64,000 nucleotides of DNA from Scandinavium manionii (GTDB lineage Bacteria > Pseudomonadota > Gammaproteobacteria > Enterobacterales > Enterobacteriaceae), in NCBI RefSeq assembly GCF_024764775.1, contig NZ_JALIGC010000040.1, forward strand, positions 744,001 through 808,000. The letters run 5' to 3'. The position numbers were made by a program, and so were the translations under genes. A model generated the notes under the pieces. The model was given only the letters and a program-made list of their open reading frames with translations, did not search any database and was not told the origin of the DNA. Position 1 is the first letter of the stretch. Every line of letters starts with the position of its first letter. Positions 43,396 through 53,102 of this stretch are shown piece after piece.

Positions 43396-44598
43396 ATGCG
43401 CATCCTACACACCTCCGACTGGCACCTCGGCCAGAATTTCTACAGTAAAAGCCGTGCCGCTGAGCACGATGCTTTTCTCGACTGGCTGCTGGAAACCGCA
43501 CAGGCGAACGAGGTGGATGCCATTATCGTGGCCGGTGATATCTTCGACACCGGTTCACCGCCGAGCTACGCGCGCGAACTCTACAACCGTTTCGTGGTGA
43601 AATTGCAGCAAACCGGCTGTCATCTGGTGGTGCTGGCGGGGAACCATGATTCCGTCGCCACGCTCAACGAATCCCGCGATATTCTCGCGTTCCTGAACAC
43701 CACCGTGGTCGCCGGAAGCGGGATGGCCCCTTGCGTGCTCAACCATCGCGATGGAACCCCTGGGGCGATTTTCTGCCCGGTGCCGTTTCTGCGTCCACGC
43801 GATGTCATCGTCAGCCAGGCCGGTTCCTCCGCCGGGGAAAAGCAGCAACATTTATTACAGGCCATCACTGATTACTATCAGCAGCAATATCAGCAGGCTT
43901 GCGAACTACGTGGCGATCGCCCGCTGCCAATCATCGCCAGTGGCCATCTGACTACCGTCGGCGCCAGTAAAAGTGACGCGGTACGTGACATTTATATCGG
44001 CACGCTCGACGCCTTCCCGGCGCAGAACTTCCCGCCGGTGGACTACATTGCCCTCGGCCACATCCATCGGGCGCAAAAAATTGGCGGCAGCGAGCACATT
44101 CGCTACTGCGGCTCGCCGATTTCCCTGAGTTTCGATGAAACAGGCAAAGCGAAAACCGTCAATCTGGTGAGTTTTAACGATGGAAAACTGGCGGAAGTGA
44201 CGCCGCTGGAGGTGCCCGTGACGCAGCAGTTGGCGGTGCTGAAAGGCGATTTCGCCAGCATCAGCGAGCAACTGACGCAGTGGCGCGATGGCGATGCCCC
44301 CTCGCCGGTGTGGCTCGATATCGAAATCACCAGCGACGAATATCTGCACGACATCCAGCGAAAAATTCAGGCCCTGACCGACGAGCTACCGGTTGAAGTG
44401 CTACTGGTGCGCCGCAGTCGCGAACAGCGCGAGCGCATTATGGCCAGCGAACATCGCGAAACGCTAAGCGAACTGAAAGTCGAAGAGGTTTTTGCGCGCC
44501 GCCTGGCGCTGGAAGCACTGGAAGAACCGCAGCAACAGCGCCTGCATCAGCTGTTTAACGAAACGGTGCACGCGCTTTCCGGGGAGGAACAGCCATGA
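43396..44598 (+). CDS. sbcD: Nuclease SbcCD subunit D
   Basis: 400 residues, the E. coli length. Mre11-type phosphodiesterase with HTSDWHLG (5-12), GDIFDTGSP, GNHDS and GHIHRA metal motifs. With SbcC it cleaves DNA hairpins and protein-blocked ends. The start MRILHTSDWH is fixed by homology; the frame is open far upstream through the ERIC-like repeat. It overlaps sbcC by four bases (ATGA). Confidence 0.96.
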   Translation: MRILHTSDWHLGQNFYSKSRAAEHDAFLDWLLETAQANEVDAIIVAGDIFDTGSPPSYARELYNRFVVKLQQTGCHLVVLAGNHDSVATLNESRDILAFLNTTVVAGSGMAPCVLNHRDGTPGAIFCPVPFLRPRDVIVSQAGSSAGEKQQHLLQAITDYYQQQYQQACELRGDRPLPIIASGHLTTVGASKSDAVRDIYIGTLDAFPAQNFPPVDYIALGHIHRAQKIGGSEHIRYCGSPISLSFDETGKAKTVNLVSFNDGKLAEVTPLEVPVTQQLAVLKGDFASISEQLTQWRDGDAPSPVWLDIEITSDEYLHDIQRKIQALTDELPVEVLLVRRSREQRERIMASEHRETLSELKVEEVFARRLALEALEEPQQQRLHQLFNETVHALSGEEQP

Positions 44599-47500
44599 AA
44601 ATTTTGAGTCTGCGGCTGAAAAACCTCAACTCGCTGAAGGGCGAGTGGAAAATTGATTTCACCGCCGAGCCTTTCGCCAGCAACGGTCTGTTTGCCATTA
44701 CCGGCCCGACCGGTGCGGGTAAAACCACCCTCCTCGACGCCATCTGTCTGGCGTTGTACCACAAAACGCCGCGTCTCAGCACCTTGTCACAATCACAAAA
44801 CGATTTGATGACCCGCGATACCGCCGAATGTCTGGCGGAAGTGGAATTCGAGGTGAAAGGCGTGGCCTACCGCGCCTTCTGGAGCCAGAACCGCGCGCGC
44901 AATCAGCCCGATGGCAACCTGCAAGCCCCACGCGTGGAGCTGGCCCGCTGCGACGACGGTAAAATACTGGCCGAAAAAGTCAAAGACAAGCTGGATCTGA
45001 CTGCCTCGCTGACCGGGCTGGATTATGGCCGCTTCACCCGCTCAATGATGCTTTCTCAAGGCCAGTTCGCCGCGTTCCTCAACGCCGAACCGAAAGAGCG
45101 CGCCGAACTGCTGGAGGAGCTGACCGGCACTGAGATTTACGGCCAGATTTCCGCGATGGTGTTTGAAAAGCATAAAGAAGCCAAAACCGAACTGGAGAAG
45201 CGCCAGGCTCAGGCTTCGGGCATGATTTTGCTGAATGACGAGCAGCAGCAGGCGTTGCAGCAACGTTTGCAGGCACTTACTGACGACGAAAAACAGCAGC
45301 AGAATGAACAGCTTCGGGTCCAGATTTGGCAGCAGTGGCTGACACGCGAAACAGAGCTGCACGCCGCAGAGCAGCGCACGCAAGCCTCGCTGAGTGCCGC
45401 GCAGCAGGCGCTGACTACCGCTCAGCCGCAGCTTTCTACGCTCGCCCAGTCGTTACCCGCCGACAGACTGCGCCCGATGTGGGGTCGTCTGCAGGACAGC
45501 CAGACGACACTGACGCAAACGCACCAGCAAACCGAAGAAGTAAATACTCGCTTACAGAACCAACTGGCGCTGCGCGGGCGCTTGCGCCTCAGCGCCGAAC
45601 GCCAGCAACAACAATGGCTGGTGAGCCAGAAAACCCTGAATGAATGGCTGGCGGCGAATGAACGCTATCGCCACTGGCAGCGCGAACTGACCGGCTGGCG
45701 TGCGGCGTTTACCCAGCAAACGCGCGATGCGGCCCAGTTGCAAACCCTGAGCCAGCGAGAAACTGAATTCACGCGCCAGCTTAACGCTCTGCCGACCACG
45801 TCCCTCACCCTCGATGAAACTGCGGTGGCAACGGCGCTGGAACAACACGGTGCCGCGCGCCCGCTTCGCCAGCAGCTGAACGCGCTACAAAGCCGTTTTC
45901 AGCCACTGCAAAAGCGCCGTCAACAACTGCAACCGCTGCTGGTTCAGCGCCAGCAGGAACAGGAAAAAGGCGAAGCCGAGCTTGCCCGCCGTCGCCAGCA
46001 GTACAAAGAAAAACTGCAGCAGTTCAATGACGTCAAGACCCTGTGCGAGCAGGAAAAAATCATTGCCAAACTCACCGATGAACGCGCCCGTTTGCAGCCC
46101 GGCGCACCGTGCCCGCTGTGCGGTTCGGCGGAACATCCGGCAGTGGCGGAATATCAGGCATTAAAGCCAGGTGTCAACGAAGCCCGTCGCGATGCGCTTG
46201 AAAAAGAGGTCAAACAGATTGGCGAATCCGGGGCCAGCCTGAAAGGCGAACTCGATGCGCTGGTGAAACAAATTCAGGCTGAGCAACGCGAGCTGCAGTC
46301 CATCGCTGAGCAGGAGCAAGCACTCACCTCTCAATGGCAATCGACCGTCGATGGTTTGCAGATCTCTCTGACCCCTGACGATGATATCGGTGGCTGGCTG
46401 AGCGAGCAGGAAAACTACGAACAACAGCTTTATCAGCACAGCCAGCGATTGAACATAGCGCGTCAGATGCGCGACCTGAAAAATCAGCGCAGCGCCCTGG
46501 AGCAGGAAATCGCCGATCGCCAGCTGACGCTGGGTGAAGCGCTGAACGGCTTTAGCCTGACGCTTCCCGCGCACGGCGAAGAAAACGTCTGGCTGGCAGC
46601 CCGCGAGACCGAAAGTCAGCAATGGCAGACACAGAGCGAACAGCAGCAGTCCATCGAGCAAAAACTGGGACAGCTTCAGCCCTTGCTCGACACCCTGCCT
46701 ACGGCTGCGCCGCAGGAAGATGTTGCCTCGATGGCGCTGGACGGCTGGCAGCAGCTGCATCACGACTGCGTGTCGCTGCAAAGCCAGTGGCACACGCTGC
46801 AACAACAGGAGAGTCAGGCGCGCGAACGCCTGACTCTGGCGCAAAAAGAGTTTGAAGCCGCGCTGGAAGGCAGCCAGTTTGCCAACCAGGACGCTTTCCT
46901 GGCCGCGCTGCTGGATGACGATACGCGCCAAAAACTGGAGCAGCTGAAACAGCAGCTCGAAAACCAGTTGCAGCAACAGCAGGCGCTGGCGTCGCAGGCT
47001 CAGAACGATCGGGTTCAGCACCAGCAGCAGCGTCCGGACGATTTACCGGAAACGCAGGATCGCGATCAAGTGCCAACGTTGCTGGCCCAACTGGCGCAGC
47101 GGTTACGCGAAAACAGCGCGGCACAGGGGGAAATCCGCCAGCAGCTGAAACAGGATGCGGACAATCGACAGCAGCAGCAGGCACTGATGGCGCAGATCAA
47201 CGCCGCCGCGCAAACCCTGGAAGACTGGGGCTGCCTGAATACGCTGATTGGCTCCAAAGAGGGCGACAAATTCCGTAAATTCGCGCAGGGGCTGACGCTC
47301 GACAATTTAGTGTGGCTGGCCAACGAGCAGATGAGCCGCCTGCATGGGCGTTATCTGTTGAAACGCAAAGCCAGCGAAGCGCTGGAACTGGAAGTGATGG
47401 ACACCTGGCAGGCCGACGCGGTGCGCGACACCCGCACGCTTTCCGGCGGAGAGAGCTTCCTCGTCAGCCTCGCGCTGGCGCTGGCGCTGTCCGATTTGGT

Positions 47501-47735
47501 CAGTCATAAAACGCGCATTGATTCGCTGTTCCTCGACGAAGGTTTCGGCACGCTCGACAGTGAAACGCTGGATACCGCGCTGGACGCGCTCGACGCGCTG
47601 AACGCCAGTGGTAAGGTTATCGGCGTGATAAGCCATGTGGAAGCGATGAAGGAGCGGATCCCGGTGCAGATTAAAGTGAAGAAAATTAATGGACTGGGAT
47701 ACAGCAGGCTGGATAAAATTTTTTCCGTAGAGTAA
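44595..47735 (+). CDS. sbcC: Nuclease SbcCD subunit C (Rad50-like ATPase)
   Basis: 1046 residues against 1048 in E. coli. Walker A GPTGAGKTTLLDA lies near residue 38. A long Gln-rich coiled coil follows, with the zinc hook CPLC at 506-509. A second coiled coil leads to the ABC signature LSGGESFLVS (about 949) and Walker B SLFLDEGFGTLD (about 976). The ATPase and tether of the SbcCD nuclease. Coupled to sbcD by an overlapping start and stop. Confidence 0.97.
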   Translation: MKILSLRLKNLNSLKGEWKIDFTAEPFASNGLFAITGPTGAGKTTLLDAICLALYHKTPRLSTLSQSQNDLMTRDTAECLAEVEFEVKGVAYRAFWSQNRARNQPDGNLQAPRVELARCDDGKILAEKVKDKLDLTASLTGLDYGRFTRSMMLSQGQFAAFLNAEPKERAELLEELTGTEIYGQISAMVFEKHKEAKTELEKRQAQASGMILLNDEQQQALQQRLQALTDDEKQQQNEQLRVQIWQQWLTRETELHAAEQRTQASLSAAQQALTTAQPQLSTLAQSLPADRLRPMWGRLQDSQTTLTQTHQQTEEVNTRLQNQLALRGRLRLSAERQQQQWLVSQKTLNEWLAANERYRHWQRELTGWRAAFTQQTRDAAQLQTLSQRETEFTRQLNALPTTSLTLDETAVATALEQHGAARPLRQQLNALQSRFQPLQKRRQQLQPLLVQRQQEQEKGEAELARRRQQYKEKLQQFNDVKTLCEQEKIIAKLTDERARLQPGAPCPLCGSAEHPAVAEYQALKPGVNEARRDALEKEVKQIGESGASLKGELDALVKQIQAEQRELQSIAEQEQALTSQWQSTVDGLQISLTPDDDIGGWLSEQENYEQQLYQHSQRLNIARQMRDLKNQRSALEQEIADRQLTLGEALNGFSLTLPAHGEENVWLAARETESQQWQTQSEQQQSIEQKLGQLQPLLDTLPTAAPQEDVASMALDGWQQLHHDCVSLQSQWHTLQQQESQARERLTLAQKEFEAALEGSQFANQDAFLAALLDDDTRQKLEQLKQQLENQLQQQQALASQAQNDRVQHQQQRPDDLPETQDRDQVPTLLAQLAQRLRENSAAQGEIRQQLKQDADNRQQQQALMAQINAAAQTLEDWGCLNTLIGSKEGDKFRKFAQGLTLDNLVWLANEQMSRLHGRYLLKRKASEALELEVMDTWQADAVRDTRTLSGGESFLVSLALALALSDLVSHKTRIDSLFLDEGFGTLDSETLDTALDALDALNASGKVIGVISHVEAMKERIPVQIKVKKINGLGYSRLDKIFSVE

Positions 47736-47859
47736 TGACGTAGCAGTTTCGTCAATATAGACAGAAGAATAAGCCCTTGGTTTAGCCCCGCTTTTACCTC
47801 AAGCTGGGCTTTACTACGCGGCCTGATGTTCCGGGCACATTCCCTCGCAACGAGTCAGT

Positions 47860-49029
47860 ATGAAAAAAGTCATTTTATCTTTAGCACTGGGCACGTTCGG
47901 CCTGGGCATGGCTGAGTTTGGTATCATGGGCGTGCTGACGGAACTTGCCGGCAACGTAGGAATTTCTATCCCCATGGCCGGGCATATGATCTCCTGGTAT
48001 GCGTTCGGCGTGGTGCTGGGGGCGCCGGTTATCGCCCTGTTTTCCAACCGTTTTTCCCTTAAACATATCCTGATTTTTCTGCTGGCCCTTTGCCTGGTCG
48101 GTAATGCGATGTTCACCCTGTCGTCCTCTTACTGGATGCTCGCGGCAGGCCGACTGGTCTCCGGTTTTCCTCACGGTGCCTTCTTTGGCGTGGGCGCTAT
48201 TATATTGTCAAAACTCGCCAGCCCCGGAAAAGTGACGTCTGCCGTCGCGGGGATGATCAGTGGAATGACCGTCGCGAACCTGCTCGGTGTGCCGCTTGGC
48301 ACCTGGCTTAGCCAGGAATTTAGCTGGCGCTACACCTTTTTATTGATAGCCATGTTTAATATCGCGGTGATGGCCGCGGTGACCTGTTGGGTGCCCAATA
48401 TTACGGATAACGCCAGAACCAAATTGCGTAATCAGTTTCACTTTTTGAAATCACCCGCCCCCTGGTTTATTTTCGCTGCGACTCTCTTTGGCAATGCCGG
48501 TGTCTTCGCATGGTTTAGCTATATCAAGCCGTTCATGATGACGGTCGCCGGTTTTTCCGAAGGGAAAATGACGGTGATTATGATGCTGGCGGGGCTGGGA
48601 ATGGTCTCGGGCAATCTGTTGAGTGGTCGCTTATCCGGAAAATTCTCTCCGCTCAGCATCGCCATTGTGACGGATTTGGTTATTGCGCTTTCGCTGGGCC
48701 TGCTGTTTTTGTTTGGCGGTGGCCAATTCGCGTCGCTTAGTCTGACATTTATCTGCTGTATGGGGCTTTTTGCACTCTCCGCACCGTTGCAAATTTTGCT
48801 GCTGCAAAATGCGAAAGGAGGCGAAATGCTGGGTGCGGCCGGGGGACAAATGGCCTTTAATCTGGGGAGCGCAGTCGGCGCTTACTGTGGCGGATTGATG
48901 CTGACCGCGGGTTTTGCCTACAACTATGTGGCGCTCCCCGCGGCCCTTCTGTCATTTTTCGCGATGTTTTCGTTGCTGCTGTATGCTCGCTTGAAACACA
49001 GGCCTGTGCCTGCATTCTCCTCAATCTGA
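47860..49029 (+). CDS. araJ: MFS transporter AraJ
   Basis: 389 residues, 12 membrane segments, against 394 in E. coli. It starts MKKVILSLALGTFGLGMAEF. RLVSGFPHGAFFGVGAI and LGAAGGQMAFNLGSAVGAYCGG mark the DHA1 sugar-efflux type. In E. coli it is arabinose-induced but its substrate is unknown. Nearest upstream gene is sbcC, 124 bases away; the convergent mak follows. Confidence 0.92.
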   Translation: MKKVILSLALGTFGLGMAEFGIMGVLTELAGNVGISIPMAGHMISWYAFGVVLGAPVIALFSNRFSLKHILIFLLALCLVGNAMFTLSSSYWMLAAGRLVSGFPHGAFFGVGAIILSKLASPGKVTSAVAGMISGMTVANLLGVPLGTWLSQEFSWRYTFLLIAMFNIAVMAAVTCWVPNITDNARTKLRNQFHFLKSPAPWFIFAATLFGNAGVFAWFSYIKPFMMTVAGFSEGKMTVIMMLAGLGMVSGNLLSGRLSGKFSPLSIAIVTDLVIALSLGLLFLFGGGQFASLSLTFICCMGLFALSAPLQILLLQNAKGGEMLGAAGGQMAFNLGSAVGAYCGGLMLTAGFAYNYVALPAALLSFFAMFSLLLYARLKHRPVPAFSSI

Positions 49030-49032
49030 ATT

Positions 49033-49053
49033 CTGCCCTGTTGACCAGGGCAG
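49033..49053. other. Hairpin between convergent araJ and mak
   Basis: A perfect eight-base stem CTGCCCTG / CAGGGCAG with a five-base loop lies between the two stop codons. It has no T-tail, so its role as a terminator is doubtful. Confidence 0.45.
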
Positions 49054-49059
49054 CCTGAT

Positions 49060-49965
49060 TTAGAGCGGCCACAACCATGCGGCACCACGTACGCCACTGG
49101 AATCGCCGTGCACCGCCTTGCGGATCGGCGTTTCACACTCCCCGCCAAAGACAAAATTCTTCACCAGCCCCGGCACCGTTTTATACAGGCGCTCGACGTT
49201 ACTCATTCCTCCACCGAGCACAATCACGTCCGGATCCAGAATATTCACCACGTGAGCCAGAGATTTCGCCAGCCGCAGTTCATAGCGACTTAGCGCCAGT
49301 TCTGCCACCGCATCCTGTTCTTCAACCAGACGCATGATTTCACTGCCTTTTAACGGCTGCCCGCTCAGACGATGATAATCCGTCGCAAAACCGGTGCCGG
49401 AGATAAAGGTTTCAATGCACCCCTGTTTTCCGCAGTAGCACGGCACTTCCGCGCGGTAACGCAGTTCGTCTTCGTCCATCCACGGCAGTGGATTGTGCCC
49501 CCACTCGCCCGCCGTGCCGTTACCACCAATGTGTGCCCTGCCGCCGAGCGCGACGCCCGCACCGCAGCCTGTGCCAATAATCACCGCAAAAACGGTTTGC
49601 GCACCCGCTGCGGCACCGTCGATGGCTTCTGACACCGCCAGGCAGTTGGCATCGTTCGCCAGTCGCACTTCGCGATTAAGCCGCTTACCCAGGTCTTTAT
49701 CGAAAGGCTGCCCGTTGAGCCAGGTAGAATTGGCGTTTTTCACCACCCCGGTATACGGCGAAATGGAGCCTGGAATGCCCATGCCAACGGTGCCGGTCTG
49801 CCCGGTTTCCTTCTCTGCCAGCCCGACCAGCGTGGCAATGGTTTCAATCGTCTGCTGGTAGTCATCGCGCGGCGTCGGCAGACGATGACGATACAGTTGC
49901 TCGCCCTGGTCACTGAGTGCAATGACCTCTGTTTTAGTACCACCCAAGTCTATTCCTATTCGCAC
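49060..49965 (-). CDS. mak: Fructokinase Mak (ROK family)
   Basis: 301 residues, one less than E. coli. ATP-dependent sugar kinase phosphorylating fructose at position 6. The ATP loop is GIDLGGTKTEV (4-14) and the catalytic Asp lies in LANDANCLA. The ROK zinc site is in GEWGHNPL followed by CYCGKQGCIETFISG. Divergent from rdgC. Confidence 0.95.
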   Translation of the reverse strand: MRIGIDLGGTKTEVIALSDQGEQLYRHRLPTPRDDYQQTIETIATLVGLAEKETGQTGTVGMGIPGSISPYTGVVKNANSTWLNGQPFDKDLGKRLNREVRLANDANCLAVSEAIDGAAAGAQTVFAVIIGTGCGAGVALGGRAHIGGNGTAGEWGHNPLPWMDEDELRYRAEVPCYCGKQGCIETFISGTGFATDYHRLSGQPLKGSEIMRLVEEQDAVAELALSRYELRLAKSLAHVVNILDPDVIVLGGGMSNVERLYKTVPGLVKNFVFGGECETPIRKAVHGDSSGVRGAAWLWPL

Positions 49966-50058
49966 AGAAGCCTCCCCGGTGCCTGATTAACAATGCAAGC
50001 ATAGTGACAATTCGCTATCATGCCCGCTGAATTTAACGACAAAGCCGTGGAAATTATC

Positions 50059-50970
50059 ATGCTGTGGTTCAAAAATTTAATGGTTTACCGTCTTAGCCGC
50101 GACATTACGTTGCGCGCAGATGAGATGGAGAAACAGTTAGCCTCGCTGGCATTTACCCCTTGCGGCAGCCAGGATATGGCAAAAACCGGTTGGGTACCGC
50201 CGATGGGATCGCACAGTGATGCTTTCACGCATGAGGCCAATGGCCAGATCCTGGTCTGTGCCCGTAAGGAAGAGAAGATCCTGCCATCGTCGGTAGTGAA
50301 ACAGTCTCTGGAAGCGAAGATCCTCAAGCTCGAAGCCGATCAGGGCCGTAAGCTCAAGAAAACCGAAAAAGATTCCCTGAAAGATGAAGTGCTGCACTCG
50401 CTACTGCCTCGCGCTTTCAGTCGTTTCAGCCAGACAATGCTGTGGATCGATACCGTCAACGGATTGATCATGGTCGATTGTGCCAGTGCGAAAAAAGGTG
50501 AAGACACCCTCGCACTGCTGCGTAAAACCCTCGGCTCGCTGCCGGTGGTTCCGCTGGCGCTGGAAAATCCAATTGAGCTGACGCTGACCGAGTGGGTTCG
50601 CTCCGGCAACGTGGCACAGGGCTTCCAGCTGCTTGATGAAGCGGAACTGAAAGCGATCCTCGAAGACGGTGGCGTCATCCGCGCGAAAAAGCAGGATCTG
50701 GTCAGCGACGAAATCGCAGTACACATTGAAGCCGGGAAAGTGGTGACCAAACTGGCTCTCGACTGGCAGCAACGCATTCAGTTTATGATCTGCGACGATG
50801 CGTCGATTAAACGCCTGAAGTTCTGCGATGAACTGCGCGATCAGAATGAAGACATTGAGCGCGAGAATTACGATCAGCGTTTCGATGCCGACTTTATCCT
50901 GATGACCGGAGAGTTGGCTGCGCTGGTGGCGAATCTGGTGGAAGGCCTGGGCGGCGAAGCTCAGCGTTAA
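50059..50970 (+). CDS. rdgC: Recombination-associated protein RdgC
   Basis: 303 residues, the E. coli length. It forms a ring-shaped dimer around double-stranded DNA, associates with the nucleoid and limits RecA action. The start MLWFKNLMVYRLSRD is by homology; the frame is open 13 codons upstream. GSQDMAKTGWVPPMGSHSD and FDADFILMTGELAAL are conserved. Transcribed alone, divergent from mak. Confidence 0.96.
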   Translation: MLWFKNLMVYRLSRDITLRADEMEKQLASLAFTPCGSQDMAKTGWVPPMGSHSDAFTHEANGQILVCARKEEKILPSSVVKQSLEAKILKLEADQGRKLKKTEKDSLKDEVLHSLLPRAFSRFSQTMLWIDTVNGLIMVDCASAKKGEDTLALLRKTLGSLPVVPLALENPIELTLTEWVRSGNVAQGFQLLDEAELKAILEDGGVIRAKKQDLVSDEIAVHIEAGKVVTKLALDWQQRIQFMICDDASIKRLKFCDELRDQNEDIERENYDQRFDADFILMTGELAALVANLVEGLGGEAQR

Positions 50971-50974
50971 GTAA

Positions 50975-51008
50975 GAGCCTTCCTGCGCAAACAGGAAGGC
51001 TTAATTTT
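50975..51008 (+). terminator. rdgC terminator
   Basis: The stem AGCCTTCCTG / CAGGAAGGCT with a six-base loop is followed by a short T-run, a few bases after the rdgC stop. It also lies at the 3' end of the convergent ppnP. Confidence 0.8.
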
Positions 51009-51019
51009 ACAGGTAGCGC

Positions 51020-51304
51020 TTAAAGGTAGCGGCACAGATAGGATGTAGGTTCTGCAACCTGCAGATGAAATTCGCTGTGACCCGGCACGTTAAATACCTG
51101 CCCGGCAGTATAGGTTTTCCACTCCGTTTCACCCGGCAGCAGAACGTGTAGCGCCCCGCTCACGACGGTCATTTCTTCAGGCTCAGCCGTCCCAAAGGTA
51201 TATTCCCCTTCCGCCATGACGCCTACGCTCGCGCGACCAGTACTGCTACTTGTAAAACCGATGGACTTCACTTTCCCGGAAAAGTACTCATTGCTTTGAA
51301 GCAT
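51020..51304 (-). CDS. ppnP: Pyrimidine/purine nucleoside phosphorylase PpnP (YaiE)
   Basis: 94 residues, the E. coli length, single cupin domain. It splits several nucleosides with phosphate. The start MLQSNEYFSGKVKSIGF is by homology; the frame is open 35 codons upstream. The cupin strands include EEMTVVSGALHVLLPGE and FNVPGHSEFHLQV. It lies between rdgC and aroM. Confidence 0.94.
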   Translation of the reverse strand: MLQSNEYFSGKVKSIGFTSSSTGRASVGVMAEGEYTFGTAEPEEMTVVSGALHVLLPGETEWKTYTAGQVFNVPGHSEFHLQVAEPTSYLCRYL

Positions 51305-51386
51305 AAACAGACCCTTATTCGTTTCGTCATTGTGTACAAACCCAATATAGGGGGCGTGACAGCGAACTGTCACGCAAATAGTGAGA

Positions 51387-52064
51387 TTAAACCAAGAGTT
51401 CCGACACAAGCCTTACGACCAGCACGTTCGACAGCAGAACCGGAACATCCAGCGCTTTTTGCAGCAGGTCACGGTGTTTCTGATTAAAGCCCAGGCAGTC
51501 GAGCATTAGCACGTCCGCGCCCTCGCTCAGCAGTTGCTTTCCGGCGGCAATCAGCTCGTCTTCGGTTCCATGAATGGGATTCGCCAGCGCATAGCACGGC
51601 TTATTCTGTAAGGTCTGCCATTTGATACGTTGGTTTTTCATCAACTCCGGGATCGGTACGATGACTCCCATCTGATGACCGTCGACGATGGAACTCACCA
51701 ACGGAGGAATGATGCGCTGTGGTTCAATAAGAATCGCGTTCCGAGCCACCAGTCCACTAATTGGCGCAGTGCTCATGAACAAAATGACATCGTAGTTTTG
51801 GTTATCCAGCACTTCAACGACGGACTGTAAATCACGCTCGACTTTCTTACGTGAGAGCTCCGCCAGCTGGTTATCATTCAGGAGAGTGATAAGAACCTCT
51901 TCTCCTGGCTCTGCGGTATATTCTTCCATGACCGCTTCTCGGGTCATTTTTCCCACCAAACTGACATGGGTAATTTGATCTTCCCTGATGTGCTCTGTTA
52001 ATAACGGCAACACCTCACGCATCGGAACAACACCGACGGTCAGGATTGCCAAAGTCGCACTCAT
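51387..52064 (-). CDS. aroM: AroM family protein
   Basis: 225 residues, the E. coli length, starting MSATLAILTVGVVPM. Belongs to the AroM family, distantly like Asp/Glu racemases, with Cys in VLMLDCLGF. Its function is unknown, but it is part of the TyrR-controlled aroL-yaiA-aroM unit. A 249-base gap with a CTCCAG/CTGGAG hairpin (52212-52230) separates it from yaiA. Confidence 0.93.
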   Translation of the reverse strand: MSATLAILTVGVVPMREVLPLLTEHIREDQITHVSLVGKMTREAVMEEYTAEPGEEVLITLLNDNQLAELSRKKVERDLQSVVEVLDNQNYDVILFMSTAPISGLVARNAILIEPQRIIPPLVSSIVDGHQMGVIVPIPELMKNQRIKWQTLQNKPCYALANPIHGTEDELIAAGKQLLSEGADVLMLDCLGFNQKHRDLLQKALDVPVLLSNVLVVRLVSELLV

Positions 52065-52313
52065 GTTATTTACCTTTTATCACGACAATCACAGCTTCGA
52101 CACAGGCTTACTGCTGAAGAATAGCCCCCTAAATGGCTAAAAAACAACCGTTCAGAAGCGTAGCAGCTCCCTTCTGCGGGCGTTTGTAAAGATTCCAGAT
52201 GGCGCCAATGCACTCCAGTAATTTCTGGAGCTTAACTTTTTATTAACATTAATTTTAGCTAAAAAGTGTGATTTACGCCCGCTTATCACAGGCGTTGCGC
52301 AACTAAGGCTGAA

Positions 52314-52505
52314 TTAGGACTTATCGGGATCTTCGTAACGCCGTTTGGCGTCGACGGCTTCCGCCTCGGTGGGATGTTCGCTGATCAGCGAATCGGGTTT
52401 TGGGTGGTCAGCACGCAGCTGATACCAGGTCACTGACTGGCCCGGATCGCCCTTCTCGACGGCGACAACACGGGCTTCACGTGGATATGGGGGATTTGAC
52501 GGCAT
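52314..52505 (-). CDS. yaiA: Small protein YaiA
   Basis: 63 residues, the E. coli length, beginning MPSNPPYPREARVV. The segment SVTWYQLRADHPKPDSLISE is the conserved core. A small protein of unknown function co-transcribed with aroL in E. coli. It follows aroL after 39 bases. Confidence 0.92.
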   Translation of the reverse strand: MPSNPPYPREARVVAVEKGDPGQSVTWYQLRADHPKPDSLISEHPTEAEAVDAKRRYEDPDKS

Positions 52506-52544
52506 AGCTCTTCCTCTTTCGGTTCAGAGCGTTAAGTATAGGCG

Positions 52545-53102
52545 TTAGCCAGCGGTTGCCGAATTTACCGCCACGGTGGTGGGATGAACGGAGGCGATTG
52601 CCGCCAAAATTTGCGCCACGACGTCATTAGGTTCACAGGCGGCGTCCACCGTGAAATGCGCCGTTTCGCGGTACAGCGCATCACGCTGGGCCAGAATTTC
52701 ACGCACTTCTTCGCTGATAGGTTTGCCGGTCAGCGTTGGACGCTGAGATTCTTCCGGACAAGCTTCCAGGCGCCCGGCGAGTACCGTAACTGGCGCTTTC
52801 AGATAGATAACGATCCCGTTGTCGCGCAGAAACTCACGATTAACCTGTGCCAGAATGACACCGCCGCCGGTGGCAATAACGGATTGCGCCGCAGTGACAG
52901 ATTGCAGCGTTTGGGTCTCAAGCGCGCGAAACGCGGGCCAGCCTTCTTTCGCCACTATATCGGCAATGCTCTGTTGCGCACGCTCCTGGAGGGTAACGTC
53001 GGTATCGATGAAATCAAAATGACAGGCCCCGGCGAGCTTCTGCCCGACCGTGGTTTTACCGCAACCGCGGGCGCCAATAAGAAAAATAGGCTGTGTTATC
53101 AC
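52545..53102 (-). CDS. aroL: Shikimate kinase II
   Basis: 185 residues from a GTG start preceded by a G-rich site. It phosphorylates shikimate in aromatic amino acid synthesis. Walker A is GARGCGKTT (10-18), shikimate-binding IDTD is near 33 and ATGGG is near 77-81. The lid RPTLTGKPISEEV is at about 121-133. It has some 11 more residues at the C-terminus than E. coli AroL (SVHPTTVAVNSATAG region). TyrR and TrpR-like sites lie upstream. Confidence 0.95.
   Translation of the reverse strand: MITQPIFLIGARGCGKTTVGQKLAGACHFDFIDTDVTLQERAQQSIADIVAKEGWPAFRALETQTLQSVTAAQSVIATGGGVILAQVNREFLRDNGIVIYLKAPVTVLAGRLEACPEESQRPTLTGKPISEEVREILAQRDALYRETAHFTVDAACEPNDVVAQILAAIASVHPTTVAVNSATAG

Noticed and set aside
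46161..47021. Leucine-rich open frame on the minus strand inside sbcC
   Set aside because: It is the reverse complement of the Gln-rich coiled coil of SbcC, which yields Leu-rich codons by chance.
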